A stretch of DNA of 64,000 nucleotides from Halobacterium zhouii (GTDB taxonomy: Archaea > Halobacteriota > Halobacteria > Halobacteriales > Halobacteriaceae), in NCBI RefSeq assembly GCF_021249405.1, contig NZ_CP089593.1, forward strand, positions 620,001 through 684,000, given 5' to 3'. Made by a program: the position numbers and the translations under genes. Under the pieces are notes generated by a model. It was not told the origin of the DNA. It saw only the letters and a list, made by a program, of their open reading frames with translations, and did no database searches. Below, one piece after another: positions 1 to 8,500 of this stretch (its first letter is position 1; each line of letters starts with the position of its first letter).

Positions 1-1169
1 CCTCACAGCAGGAGAAAATCGAGGCGCTAGAGGACCGGCTCTCCTCGCTCGAGGACGAAAACGAGGAGATGCGCGACCGGCTGCTCGACGCGAACGCGGA
101 GAACAACAAGTACCAGCAGAAACTCGAACGACTCTCTCACGAGAACAAGAAACTCAAGCAGTCGCCGCTGTTCGTCGCGACGGTTCAGGAACTCAACGAC
201 GAGGGCGCCATCATCAAGCAACACGGGAACAACCAGGAGGCGCTCACGGAGGTCACCGACGAACTCCGCGAGGACCTGGAAGCGGGCGCTCGCGTCGCCG
301 TCAACAATTCGCTTTCTATCGTGCGCCGCCTCGACGACGAGGCCGACGTGCGCGCTCGCGTGATGGAGGTCGAACACTCCCCGGACGTCGGCTACGAGGA
401 CGTCGGCGGCCTCGACGACCAGTTGCGGGAGGTCCGCGAGACGGTCGAACTCCCGATGAAGGACCCCGAGCTGTTCGACACCGTCGGCATCGACCCACCC
501 AGCGGCGTGCTCCTCCACGGCCCGCCGGGCACCGGGAAGACGCTCATGGCGAAGGCGGTCGCGAACCAGACCGACGCGACGTTCATCAAGATGGCGGGCA
601 GCGAACTCGTCCACAAGTTCATCGGCGAGGGCGCGAAACTCGTCCGCGACCTCTTCCAGGTCGCTCGCGACCACGAACCCGCGGTCGTCTTCATCGACGA
701 GATCGACGCCATCGCCTCGAAGCGCACGGACTCGAAGACGTCGGGTGACGCGGAGGTCCAGCGCACGATGATGCAGTTGCTCTCGGAGATGGACGGCTTC
801 GACGAGCGCGGCGAGGTGCGCATCATCGCCGCCACCAACCGCTTCGACATGCTCGACCGCGCGATCCTGCGCCCGGGCCGGTTCGACCGCCTCATCGAGG
901 TGCCGAACCCGGACGTGACGGGCCGCGAGAAGATCTTCCGCATCCACACCCGCTCGATGAACGTCGCCGACGACGTGGACTACGGCGAACTCGCCGCGGA
1001 GTCCGCGGACCTCTCTGGCGCGGACGTGAAGGCCATCTGCACCGAGGCAGGCATGTTCGCCATCCGCGACGACCGCACGGAGATCACGATGGACGACTTC
1101 CGCGCCGCGAGGGAGAAACTCGAGCAGGACACGGAGACCAGCGACGACACCCCGCGGGCGTTCGCCTGA
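1..1169 (+). CDS. pan: Proteasome-activating nucleotidase (PAN), 5' end outside the window
   Basis: AAA+ ATPase that unfolds substrates and feeds them to the archaeal 20S proteasome in the cytoplasm. The reading frame is open from base 3, giving 388 visible residues, so only the first few residues are missing. Visible parts in order: an N-terminal heptad-rich coiled coil, an OB-like region, then the AAA module with Walker A GPPGTGKT (bases about 518-541), Walker B VVFIDEIDAI and the second region of homology around RPGRFDR. The C-terminus reads RAFA, a phenylalanine version of the HbYX tail that opens the 20S gate in this family. No proteasome subunit gene lies nearby; a PAC2-type protein is about 8 kb downstream. 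The family call is very secure; which of the two PAN paralogues common in haloarchaea this is cannot be told. Confidence 0.96.
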   Translation, partial: SQQEKIEALEDRLSSLEDENEEMRDRLLDANAENNKYQQKLERLSHENKKLKQSPLFVATVQELNDEGAIIKQHGNNQEALTEVTDELREDLEAGARVAVNNSLSIVRRLDDEADVRARVMEVEHSPDVGYEDVGGLDDQLREVRETVELPMKDPELFDTVGIDPPSGVLLHGPPGTGKTLMAKAVANQTDATFIKMAGSELVHKFIGEGAKLVRDLFQVARDHEPAVVFIDEIDAIASKRTDSKTSGDAEVQRTMMQLLSEMDGFDERGEVRIIAATNRFDMLDRAILRPGRFDRLIEVPNPDVTGREKIFRIHTRSMNVADDVDYGELAAESADLSGADVKAICTEAGMFAIRDDRTEITMDDFRAAREKLEQDTETSDDTPRAFA

Positions 1170-1355
1170 CGGCGGCGCACAGTCCCGGAACTGTCGGCTC
1201 TCGGCTGCATTCTCCCCGTTTCGGCAGCGTTCTCGTATTTAATTCTGACCCAGACGTGACTGCCAAGTCGGTCCGGTGAGATGTCGGCTCGATTCGGCGA
1301 GCTATGGTATTGATTCGGCGAGAAACGTCGACGGTGCGGTTGGAACGCGGGCGGC

Positions 1356-1493
1356 TCAGAGGAAGCGGAACAGGCCGAACGGCACGACGAACAGCAGGAC
1401 GAACATCGCCACCAGGACGAGCGCGTAACTCACGAACGTGCCGAAGGCCGTCGTCCACGCGGGGTGGCTGAAGTCGCCGGATGCCACATTCAT
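1356..1493 (-). CDS. Small single-pass membrane protein, 45 aa
   Basis: Not a named family I recognise. The 45-residue product begins MNVASGDFSHPAWTTAFG and then has one hydrophobic segment (about residues 18-41, rich in V, L and F) ending with FRFL. A polar start, one membrane helix and no signal cleavage site suggest a small integral membrane subunit or regulator. It lies convergent to the PAN gene. The start ATG at 1493 has an A/T-rich stretch (GCTTACG) about 28 nt upstream, which fits a leaderless transcript. Proteins this short are often missed in annotation. Support comes from the clean hydrophobicity pattern; function is unknown. Confidence 0.6.
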   Translation of the reverse strand: MNVASGDFSHPAWTTAFGTFVSYALVLVAMFVLLFVVPFGLFRFL

Positions 1494-1629
1494 ACAGAGA
1501 CATTACTGGCCCGGCACGTAAGCCTTGTCATCGACCCGTCATCAACGGGCGCCTGCGGTCCGTTTCCGGCCGTTCTCGGACGAGGCGTCTGTTTCGGCTG
1601 TTCTCGAACGAGGTTTCCCCTCGACGGTG

Positions 1630-1824
1630 TCAGATGATGTCGCCGATGCGTTTTGGCTCCCCCGACAGCGCGGGGTTCTTCTCGACGAGTTTGAGCACCT
1701 CGTGGTCGGTGACGTCGTGGTACGTCTTCCCCGTCGCGTCCTCGATGAGTTCCCGCTCCATCCGGAACTCCGTCCCCTCGTACACCACGTCGACGCCGTC
1801 GTCCTCGAACGAGAGCGTAGTCAT
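1630..1824 (-). CDS. Small haloarchaeal protein, DUF5800-like, 64 aa
   Basis: Small soluble acidic protein starting MTTLSFEDDGVDVVYEG and ending KRIGDII. From memory it resembles the short haloarchaeal family DUF5800, whose function is unknown. I chose the ATG at 1824 because the sequence upstream in this frame turns into arginine/serine-rich low-complexity translation of the adjacent repeat, unlike the acidic core. It is transcribed away from the bactofilin-like gene. There is no membrane segment and no recognisable catalytic motif. Confidence 0.7.
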   Translation of the reverse strand: MTTLSFEDDGVDVVYEGTEFRMERELIEDATGKTYHDVTDHEVLKLVEKNPALSGEPKRIGDII

Positions 1825-1872
1825 GCTCTCTCGTATCTCGCGCACGGCCAAAAACCCGCCGTCTGGCGGGCG

Positions 1873-1944
1873 TTCGGCGGGCGGTCGAGAGGCCGTCGGT
1901 CGGGAGTATTCGGCGGACGGTCGAAGGGCCGTCAATCGAGGGTG
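1873..1944. repeat. Imperfect 36-bp tandem duplication in spacer
   Basis: Two head-to-tail copies (1873-1908 and 1909-1944) share the core TTCGGCGG-CGGTCGA-GGCCGTC, with about nine differences, and a partial third start (TTCGGTGCGG) follows. It lies in the spacer between the DUF5800-like gene and the bactofilin-like gene. No gene is seen in 1825-2075. Confidence 0.7.
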
Positions 1945-2075
1945 TTCGGTGCGGCGTTCATCACTCCGCGAGCGCGATGCTCGGCGTTCCGACGGTGTGG
2001 CGTTTCGTCGGCTCTCCATTCTGTCGACGCGCCGCTTCGTCGAGCGTCTGACCCGCGGCGTGCATTCTCGCGGGG

Positions 2076-2080
2076 TTTAT
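2076..2080 (+). promoter_or_regulatory. TATA box of the bactofilin-like gene
   Basis: The A/T-rich TTTAT in an otherwise GC-rich spacer lies about 28 nt before the GTG at 2106. That is the spacing expected for a leaderless haloarchaeal transcript, and it favours 2106 over the GTG at 2085. Confidence 0.45.
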
Positions 2081-2105
2081 TGCCGTGGGGTGTTTCCACC
2101 GGCGT

Positions 2106-2951
2106 GTGCTCGGCGCGAACCCAATCGACGAACTCGTCGTCCCCGACGGCACGACCGTCGAGGAACACGACGTGGTGACCGACGGCGACGTGCTCGTCGG
2201 CGGACAGTCCACCATCGAACTCGGGGTTCGCGGAACCAACGTCGTCGCCGGGGAGCGCGTCTCCTTCGGCGGCGCTATCGAAGCGGAGGGCGACTGCCGA
2301 CTCGACATGTGGAGCGACGTCGACGGTAACGTGCTCGCCGGCGAGGACGCCTATCTCGGAGAGCGCGTCCACATCCAGGGCCGCCTAGTCGTCGGCGGCG
2401 ACCTCGACATCGGCGACGACGTCGACATCGAGGAGGGGTTCGAGGCCTCCGGATGGATCGTCATCCGGAACCCGATGCCCACCATCACCTTCTTCGTCGT
2501 CTACCTCTCGCACCTGCTGCGCATCGGCGAGGAGGAAGAAGCCCAGTCGCTCGTCGACGAACTCACTGCCGGTGGCGAGTTCGACCCGCTGATGATTCCC
2601 CGGTCGGGCCACGTCTCAGACGACGCGTGGCGCGTCTCGACGCCCGCGACCATCGGGGACGACTGCCGACTCCACGGCAACATCCGCGCGACGGCCATCG
2701 ACGTCGGTGAAGACGACAACCTGTTCGGGAGTCTTCGCGCACAGGAGGACATCACTGTCGGCTCGGGGACGAAGATCCACGGCGACGTCACCACCCGGAA
2801 CGGCGACGTGACGGTCGCCGCGGACGCCCTCGTGCTCGGCGACGTCTCCGGGAAGAACGTCGAGATTCACCCGGACGCCGAGGTCGATGGCGTCATCCGC
2901 GCTCGCGGCGAGATGCGCCTCGGCAGCAAGCCCGAACGAGAAGCGGAGTAG
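2106..2951 (+). CDS. Bactofilin-like / polymer-forming cytoskeletal-type protein
   Basis: About 281 residues made mostly of short repeats of the type G-D-V-x-V-G, typical of right-handed beta-helix bactofilins and related polymer-forming proteins. Examples are GNVLAGEDAYLGERVHIQG, DLDIGDDVDIEEG and GDVTVAADALVLGDVSGK. The helix is interrupted in the middle (about residues 120-185) by a hydrophobic stretch, IRNPMPTITFFVVYLSHLLRIG, followed by a helical region, so membrane association is plausible. I prefer the GTG at 2106, set by the TATA spacing; the GTG at 2085 would add seven residues. By family it may form filaments or scaffolds near the membrane; the actual role is unknown. It is convergent with the DUF21 gene. 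Confidence 0.8.
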   Translation: MLGANPIDELVVPDGTTVEEHDVVTDGDVLVGGQSTIELGVRGTNVVAGERVSFGGAIEAEGDCRLDMWSDVDGNVLAGEDAYLGERVHIQGRLVVGGDLDIGDDVDIEEGFEASGWIVIRNPMPTITFFVVYLSHLLRIGEEEEAQSLVDELTAGGEFDPLMIPRSGHVSDDAWRVSTPATIGDDCRLHGNIRATAIDVGEDDNLFGSLRAQEDITVGSGTKIHGDVTTRNGDVTVAADALVLGDVSGKNVEIHPDAEVDGVIRARGEMRLGSKPEREAE

Positions 2952-3025
2952 ATTCTACGGACGGTCGGCGACACTCAGCGGTGGGCCAGTCGATGACGAA
3001 CGGTGACAGATACGTCTAGTTCACG

Positions 3026-4090
3026 TCAGGTTTCGTGTTCGGCGTCGAGCGGGTCCTCCATCTCACCCATCACCTCCTCGAAGGCGTCCGTGCCAGTGAG
3101 GAGACCGACGACGTTCCCCTCGCTGACCACCAGCGCGAGTTCCTGGCGTTCGGCCTGGAACTGGTCGATGGCGTCGCTGACGGAGGTTTCCGGAGAGAGC
3201 GTCATCGGCGGTGCCGCTATCTCCTCGAAGGCCACGTCGCCCGAGCGCAGTTCGTCCATGCGGTTGACGAACGCTGGCACGTAGACGATTCCCCGAAAGT
3301 CATCCGCGTTCTCGCCGACGAGCGGGTAGCGAGTGTGCGGGAACTCCACCATCTTGTCGATGTTCTCCTCGGTGGACAGGTGAGTCGAGAGGTAGACGAT
3401 GTCGTCAGAATCGACCATCACCTGCTCGACGGTCGTCGTGCCGGCGTCAAGGGCGCTTACGACTTCGGTGAGTCGCTCGTCGCTGAGTTCGCCGCGTTCG
3501 AGCACGTCCTCCACGCGGTTACGGAGCTGTGCTCGCGACTCGATGACGTCTTCCTCGGTCTCCAGCCACGCCCCCGTCATCTCGATGCCGAACAGCCCCA
3601 GCGTCCACTTCGCCACGGTGTCGCCGAGCGTGATGAGCGGCGAGATGGCGTAGTGGAACCAGTACAGCGTCGACGCGCCGTACCGTGAGACCATCCGGGA
3701 GCGCTCGACGCCGAGATACGTCGGGGTCTGCTCGCCGTGCGTGAGGTGCACGAGGTTGATGATGAGGAACGCGATGAGCGCGCCGGCGCCGATGGACGCG
3801 AGCGCGGTGTTCGCGAAGAACGGCTCGAAGATAGCCGCGAGCGCGGGTTCCGCGACGATACCGACGGCGATACTGGACGCCGTGATACCGACCTGGCACG
3901 TCGTCAGATAGATTTCGAGGTTCTGCGTCATCTCCCACGCACGCTCCAGTGCGGGGTCGCCGCCGACGAACTCGTCCTCGGTGAACTGTCGCGCCCTCGT
4001 GAGCGCGAACTCGATGGCGACGAAGAAGCCGTTCGTCAGGATGAGGGCGATTCCAGCCAGCAGGCGAACGACAATCTCCACTGTATTCAT
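3026..4090 (-). CDS. DUF21/CNNM-CBS membrane protein (hemolysin C/CorC-like)
   Basis: 354-residue integral membrane protein. The N-terminal DUF21 (CNNM) domain, about residues 1-190, has several membrane segments, including the typical start RLLAGIALILTNGFFVAIEFALTRAR and the internal QVGITASSIAVGIVAEP. A pair of CBS domains follows (about 215-340; TTVEQVMVDSDDIVYLS and PPMTLSPETSVSDAI). The C-terminal CorC_HlyC domain found in longer relatives is absent. Related proteins are linked to Mg2+ or other divalent-cation transport with adenosine nucleotides binding the CBS pair. The usual GE-x-PK signature of the domain is GEQTPTYLG here. It is divergent from ychF, with about 100 bp between start codons. 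Confidence 0.85.
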   Translation of the reverse strand: MNTVEIVVRLLAGIALILTNGFFVAIEFALTRARQFTEDEFVGGDPALERAWEMTQNLEIYLTTCQVGITASSIAVGIVAEPALAAIFEPFFANTALASIGAGALIAFLIINLVHLTHGEQTPTYLGVERSRMVSRYGASTLYWFHYAISPLITLGDTVAKWTLGLFGIEMTGAWLETEEDVIESRAQLRNRVEDVLERGELSDERLTEVVSALDAGTTTVEQVMVDSDDIVYLSTHLSTEENIDKMVEFPHTRYPLVGENADDFRGIVYVPAFVNRMDELRSGDVAFEEIAAPPMTLSPETSVSDAIDQFQAERQELALVVSEGNVVGLLTGTDAFEEVMGEMEDPLDAEHET

Positions 4091-4192
4091 TAGGTCACCG
4101 TTTCGTCAGCAGTCGCAAATCCTTTTTGGGAGCGGAACGCCCGAGCGGTCACAACCGAAATCCCTTCTTCAGGCGTCCCAGTAGATAGGGGT

Positions 4193-5374
4193 ATGCTCTC
4201 TATCGCGCTCGCCGGGAAGCCGAACGCGGGCAAGTCGACGTTCTACACGGCGGCGACGAACTCGGAGGTGGACGTGGCGAACTATCCGTTCACCACCATC
4301 GACGCGAACCGGGGCGTCACGCACGTTCGCACGGAGTGCCCGTGCCTCGAACTCGATTCGCGCTGCGGGAACGACAACTGCCGGGACGGGAAACGCTACG
4401 TCCCCGTCGAACTGCTCGACGTCGCCGGTCTGGTGCCTGGCGCACACGAGGGGCGCGGCCTCGGCAATCAGTTCCTCGACGAACTCACGAACGCCGACGT
4501 CATCGTGAACGTCGTGGACGCCTCCGGCGCGACGAACGAGGAGGGTGAACCCGTCGAGGTCGGGGAACACGACCCCATAGAGGACGTCGACTTCGTTGAG
4601 GAGGAGATGGACCTCTGGCTGGCGGGCATCGTCGAGGACAACTGGGAGTCAGTCGAGCGCCAGTCGCGCTCGCCGGGGTTCGACATCGAGGAGGCGGTCA
4701 CCGACCTGATGACGGGGTTCGGCGCCTCGGAGTACGACGTCGCGGGCGTGCTGCGGAACATCGAGTATCCGGAGGACCCCGTGCAGTGGACCGACGACGA
4801 CCGCGAGGCGTTGGCCCGGGGCGTCCGGGAGCGCACGAAACCCATCGTTGTGGTGGCGAACAAGATCGACGTCGCGCCCGAGGAGAACGTCGAGCGGCTG
4901 CTCGAACTCGACAAGCCCGTGATTCCGGCGACGGCGCAGGGCGAACTCGCGCTCCGCCGTGGCGCGGACGCCGGCTTCGTCGACTACGACCCGGGCGACG
5001 AGGACTTCGACGTCGTCGAGGAGGTGAGCGACGACCAGCGTCGCGTGCTCACAGACCTCCAGGAGACGATGGCCGAGTACGGCGGTACGGGCGTCCAGCA
5101 GGCCCTCGATTACGCGGTGTACGACCTGCTCGATATGGTGACCGCGTACCCCGTGCAGGACGCCTCGAAGTGGACGGATGGCACGGGGAACGTGCTCCCG
5201 GACGCGTTCCTCCTGGCGCGCGGGTCGACGCCTGTCGACCTGGCGTACGCCGTCCACTCGGACATCGGCGACGGCTACCTCCACGCGGTGAACGCGAAGA
5301 CCAGCCGCGAAATCGGCGAAGGGTACGAACTCGAGGAGGGCGACACGGTGAAGATCGTCTCGACGGCGAAGTAG
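4193..5374 (+). CDS. ychF: YchF/OLA1-type GTPase/ATPase
   Basis: 393-residue Obg-family P-loop protein of the archaeal YchF type. Visible motifs are G1 AGKPNAGKST at the N-terminus, the G2/G3 region with DVAGLVPGAHEGRGLGNQFL, G4 as VVANKID, and a C-terminal TGS domain ending in DTVKIVSTAK. Between G1 and G3 is the archaeal insert with cysteines (CPCLELDSRCGNDNC), possibly metal-binding. The family binds ribosomes and hydrolyses ATP or GTP. It is a single gene with its own promoter region, convergent with the methyltransferase gene. Confidence 0.95.
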   Translation: MLSIALAGKPNAGKSTFYTAATNSEVDVANYPFTTIDANRGVTHVRTECPCLELDSRCGNDNCRDGKRYVPVELLDVAGLVPGAHEGRGLGNQFLDELTNADVIVNVVDASGATNEEGEPVEVGEHDPIEDVDFVEEEMDLWLAGIVEDNWESVERQSRSPGFDIEEAVTDLMTGFGASEYDVAGVLRNIEYPEDPVQWTDDDREALARGVRERTKPIVVVANKIDVAPEENVERLLELDKPVIPATAQGELALRRGADAGFVDYDPGDEDFDVVEEVSDDQRRVLTDLQETMAEYGGTGVQQALDYAVYDLLDMVTAYPVQDASKWTDGTGNVLPDAFLLARGSTPVDLAYAVHSDIGDGYLHAVNAKTSREIGEGYELEEGDTVKIVSTAK

Positions 5375-5424
5375 CGACGCTCGCGAGACGAACAATCCTC
5401 CAGAATTCTCCTCGTCGAGACGCC

Positions 5425-5504
5425 CGACGAACACGCCGGCGTCCCTACTGCGCGACGAATACGCTGACGTCTCTACCGCGCGACGAACACGCCGACGTCC
5501 ATGG
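5425..5504. repeat. 28-bp tandem repeat overlapping the 3' end of the methyltransferase gene
   Basis: Three units (5425-5452, 5453-5480, 5481-5504) share CGACGAA-ACGC-G-CGTC. On the minus strand unit 3 encodes the last residues DVGVFVAR; unit 2 supplies the stop codon and units 1-2 repeat the gene end beyond it. The repeat spans a stop codon, so it probably arose by slippage or tandem duplication of the gene terminus. Confidence 0.75.
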
Positions 5505-6261
5505 CAACGTCGAAGCCGTCGTCCCCGATACGCTCGCGGAACGCGGTCTCCATCTCGCGCCCGTCCTCGTCGTCGAAGCCGGGGAGCGAGAGCGCGTACG
5601 CGACGAGCGGCGCGGCCGAGGTGACCGACAGCGAGTTCTCGAAGCGCCGCAGGTCTACGTCGCCGAACTGCGCGCGCAACTGGTCGGTGCCGTTCTCCAG
5701 GGAGAACCCGTTCTCGTGGGGGACGGAACCGAACCCGGAGAGCACGTCGTGGAGTTCCGCGAGATGTGACTCGCCGGTGGTCGCGGCGTACAGTGTGCCG
5801 TCCGGCTTCAGGACGCGGCGGACCTCCGCAATCGCGCGCTCGCGGCCCTCCGCGTCGAGGTGTTGGAGGACGTGGTTGGCGGTGATTACGTCGAAGGAGT
5901 CGTTGGGGTAGGGGATGTCGCGGGCGTCCACCACGTCGAAGTTGAACTCCCGCTGGCACTCCTCTAAGGTCTCCATGGCGTCCATCACCATCCCCTGGAA
6001 GGCGTCGGTCACGGTGACGTCCCAGCCGTCGGGGATGCGCTCGCAGTTGGCCGCCCAGAGCACGCCGTGGCCCGCGCCCAGCGAGAGCACGTCCGCGTCC
6101 GCGGGGAGGGCCGGCTGGTCGGACTCCATCTGGTCGAACAGCCACTCACGGCGGGACCGCTCGGCGGTCGAGAAGCGGGCGAACAGCACCTGCCGGGCGG
6201 CGAGATTCGAGGCGTCCGCGTACTGCGCGGCGAGCGCGCCGTCGTCCTGCCAGTCAGCCAT
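5473..6261 (-). CDS. Class I SAM-dependent methyltransferase
   Basis: 262-residue methyltransferase of the UbiE/COQ5-like Methyltransf_11/25 type. The SAM motif I is VLSLGAGHGVL, an LGAGHG variant of the usual E/DxGxGxG. Later motifs are ARDIPYPNDSFDVITANHVLQHL and EVRRVLKPDGTLYAATT. The substrate is unknown. The start MADWQDDGALAAQYADASNL (ATG at 6261) is preferred; an upstream extension would add an arginine/proline-rich stretch that does not look like protein. The terminal coding bases are duplicated downstream in a tandem repeat. It is convergent with ychF and follows the UbiA gene on the same strand. Confidence 0.85.
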   Translation of the reverse strand: MADWQDDGALAAQYADASNLAARQVLFARFSTAERSRREWLFDQMESDQPALPADADVLSLGAGHGVLWAANCERIPDGWDVTVTDAFQGMVMDAMETLEECQREFNFDVVDARDIPYPNDSFDVITANHVLQHLDAEGRERAIAEVRRVLKPDGTLYAATTGESHLAELHDVLSGFGSVPHENGFSLENGTDQLRAQFGDVDLRRFENSLSVTSAAPLVAYALSLPGFDDEDGREMETAFRERIGDDGFDVAMDVGVFVAR

Positions 6262-6354
6262 ACCTGGACGTGGGGTCGCGCCGCCTTGAGGGCACCGTCT
6301 AGCGCTCCCGAGACGCGGTCGCGCGACTGACCCGTTCGGCGGTGAACACACGTT

Positions 6355-7233
6355 TCAGGCGAGGGGTCGGAACCAGGCGGCGGCGACGAGGACGGCGAGG
6401 AAGACGTAGCAGCCTCGGACGAGCAGCATCGTCGCGAGCGCGGGGTCGGCGCGCGCGGCAAACGACGCGACGACAGCGAACGCGGCGACGGCGGCGACGG
6501 AACTCGGCGGGAAGACGGCGAGCGCGGCGAACGCGACGACGCCGACCATCGCGGCGGCCATGAGTCCGAACGCGAGCCGGCGCGCGGCGGGCCGACCGAT
6601 GGCGACGGCGGCGGTTCGCTTGCCGATGGATCGGTCGTAGTCGAAGTCCGTCGCGTCGTCGATGACTTTCACGCCGGAGAGCAAGACGAGCAGGACGGCG
6701 GCGAACGCGACCGGGCGCACGGCGAGCGCGCTCGTCTGTGCGTAGTAGCCGCCGAGGAGCGCGAGCGAGATGCCGAGCGGGTAGCCGGTGGTGGTGGTGA
6801 CTGGGTTGGTGTCCAGTTGGGGGGCGTGGTGGTACGCGATGAGCCACGTCGGGACGGTGATTGCGGCGGCGCCGAGGCCGACGAACCACCAGAGAGCGAC
6901 AGTGCAGGCGAAGAAGCCGGCGGTGGCGGCGGCGATCGCGGCGCGGCACCCGGACTCGGTGAGGGGATGGTCGTCGTCCTCGCCGCGGACGTGGAAGTCG
7001 ACGTAGCCGTCCTTGACGTGGGCGGTGTAGACGGCGAGGAAGACGGCTGCGAGGTGGATGCCGGCGAGCGGGAGCGCGAACTCCCGGGCAAGCACTGCGC
7101 CGAACGCCGAGGCGGCCAGCGGCGGCAGCATGAACACGGGGTGTATCTGCGAGGCGAGCGCGGCGAGGTCGCTCTGCAGTCCGCTCCCGTGCCGCGCGAC
7201 GTGCATGTGTGTCCCAAGGATAGACGACCGCAT
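6355..7233 (-). CDS. UbiA-family prenyltransferase
   Basis: Integral membrane enzyme of about 292 residues with eight or nine hydrophobic segments. The first acidic motif lies near residues 75-88 (DGYVDFHVRGEDDD) and the second near 192-207 (DDATDFDYDRSIGKRT), matching the two Mg2+-diphosphate motifs of UbiA enzymes. The family transfers isoprenoid chains to aromatic or phospholipid acceptors. The first motif is not the usual NDxxDxxxD, so the acceptor cannot be guessed. The start could be the ATG at 7233 or the one at 7206 (MHVARHGSG). Confidence 0.85.
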   Translation of the reverse strand: MRSSILGTHMHVARHGSGLQSDLAALASQIHPVFMLPPLAASAFGAVLAREFALPLAGIHLAAVFLAVYTAHVKDGYVDFHVRGEDDDHPLTESGCRAAIAAATAGFFACTVALWWFVGLGAAAITVPTWLIAYHHAPQLDTNPVTTTTGYPLGISLALLGGYYAQTSALAVRPVAFAAVLLVLLSGVKVIDDATDFDYDRSIGKRTAAVAIGRPAARRLAFGLMAAAMVGVVAFAALAVFPPSSVAAVAAFAVVASFAARADPALATMLLVRGCYVFLAVLVAAAWFRPLA

Positions 7234-7316
7234 AACTGTCAGGGCCGAAAACAGTCTGGTGGGCGACAGAGCGACGACCAGTCGGTTACGATGGCCGCGA
7301 GGCGAACGCCGACCTG

Positions 7317-8438
7317 CTACCGGACCGCGCGCGTTGCCTCCCGCATCACGTCCAGCGCGGCCCGGAGATCCTCGACGTCCGTCGCGTACGAGATGCGCGC
7401 GTACCCCTCGCCGTGGCTGCCGAACGCCTCGCCCGGCACCACGACGACGCCCCGGTCGATGACCTCCTCGACCCAGCCCTCGGGGACCTCCGGCATCGCG
7501 TAGAATGCGCCCCGGGGTTCGGGCACGCTCAAGCCCATGTCGCGCAGGCCATCGAGCAGGACGTCGCGGCGCTCCTCGAAGGACGCGGTCATCTCACCGA
7601 CGACGTCCTGTGGGCCGGTGAGCGCGGCCTCCGCGGCGTACTGGGCGGGCGCACTGGCGCACGCCTGCACGTACTGGTGGACGCGGAGCATCCGTTCCAC
7701 CCGGCGCTCGCTCGCGGCCACCCAGCCGAGTCGCCATCCGGTCATGGAGTACGTCTTCGAGCACGCGTTCACCACGACGACGTTGTCCGTCTCAGCGAAC
7801 TCCATGGGGGAGCGGTGCTCGCCCTCGAAGACGATGTGCTCGTACACTTCGTCGGAGATGCAGAGCACGTCGTGTTCGTCCGCGATGCGCGCGAACTCCC
7901 GCATATCCTCGGGGGACTGCACCGCACCCGTCGGGTTCGAGGGGCTGTTCACGATGAACGCTGCGGTGTCCTCGGTGACGTGCTCCTCGACGGTCGCGGG
8001 GTCGAGCGTGAGGTCCTCGCGGAGCGGCAGGCCGACGGGCGTGCCACTGGCGATGCGCGTCAGCGCGTCGTAGGAGACGAACCCCGGGTCCGGAATCAGT
8101 ACTTCCTCGCCGGGGTCGACGTGGGCCTCGAGCGCGAGGTGGAGCGCCTCGCTCCCGCCCGCCGTGGCGATGACGCCGTTCGGGGAGACGTCGAGGTCGT
8201 TGTCGCGCGCGTGCTTCTCGACGATGGCGTCCACGAGTTCGGGCGTCCCGCGGTTGGACGTGTAGCCGTCCGCCTTTCCGGCCTCGATGGCGTCGATGGC
8301 GGCCTGGCGCGCGTGCTCCGGCGTGGGGAAGTCGGGTTGGCCGAGGCCGAGGTTGATGGCGTCCTCGCCCGCCGCCTCGAATACTTCCCGAATGCCGCTG
8401 ATGGAGACCTGCTCGACTCGCTCCGAGAACTCCGTCAT
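7317..8438 (-). CDS. Pyridoxal-phosphate aminotransferase, class I/II
   Basis: 373-residue fold-type I aminotransferase of the aspartate/aromatic amino-acid subfamily I-gamma. Features are INLGLGQPDFPTPEHA at the N-terminus, the Asn motif NSPSNPTGA, the Asp-Tyr motif DEVYEHIVF, the Schiff-base lysine in SKTYSMTGWRLGW and the substrate-carboxylate Arg in YARISYA. It uses 2-oxoglutarate or a similar acceptor; the exact amino acid is not readable. The ATG at 8438 gives the standard family start (MTEFSERVEQVSISGIREVFE). The gene stands alone, with about 60 bp to the DsrE-like gene on the same strand. Confidence 0.93.
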   Translation of the reverse strand: MTEFSERVEQVSISGIREVFEAAGEDAINLGLGQPDFPTPEHARQAAIDAIEAGKADGYTSNRGTPELVDAIVEKHARDNDLDVSPNGVIATAGGSEALHLALEAHVDPGEEVLIPDPGFVSYDALTRIASGTPVGLPLREDLTLDPATVEEHVTEDTAAFIVNSPSNPTGAVQSPEDMREFARIADEHDVLCISDEVYEHIVFEGEHRSPMEFAETDNVVVVNACSKTYSMTGWRLGWVAASERRVERMLRVHQYVQACASAPAQYAAEAALTGPQDVVGEMTASFEERRDVLLDGLRDMGLSVPEPRGAFYAMPEVPEGWVEEVIDRGVVVVPGEAFGSHGEGYARISYATDVEDLRAALDVMREATRAVR

Positions 8439-8500
8439 GCAACAGAGGGGAACGCGGTCCCTGATAACTCTTGGCGAACATCACCGTGTTCGCACGTCGA

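Noticed and set aside
980..1210. Open frame antisense to the PAN 3' end with a TATA-like AATTAAATAC about 28 nt upstream
   Set aside because: Its serine/arginine-rich product is the usual antisense shadow of an acidic GC-rich gene. The A/T-rich site could drive an antisense RNA, but nothing in the sequence proves it.
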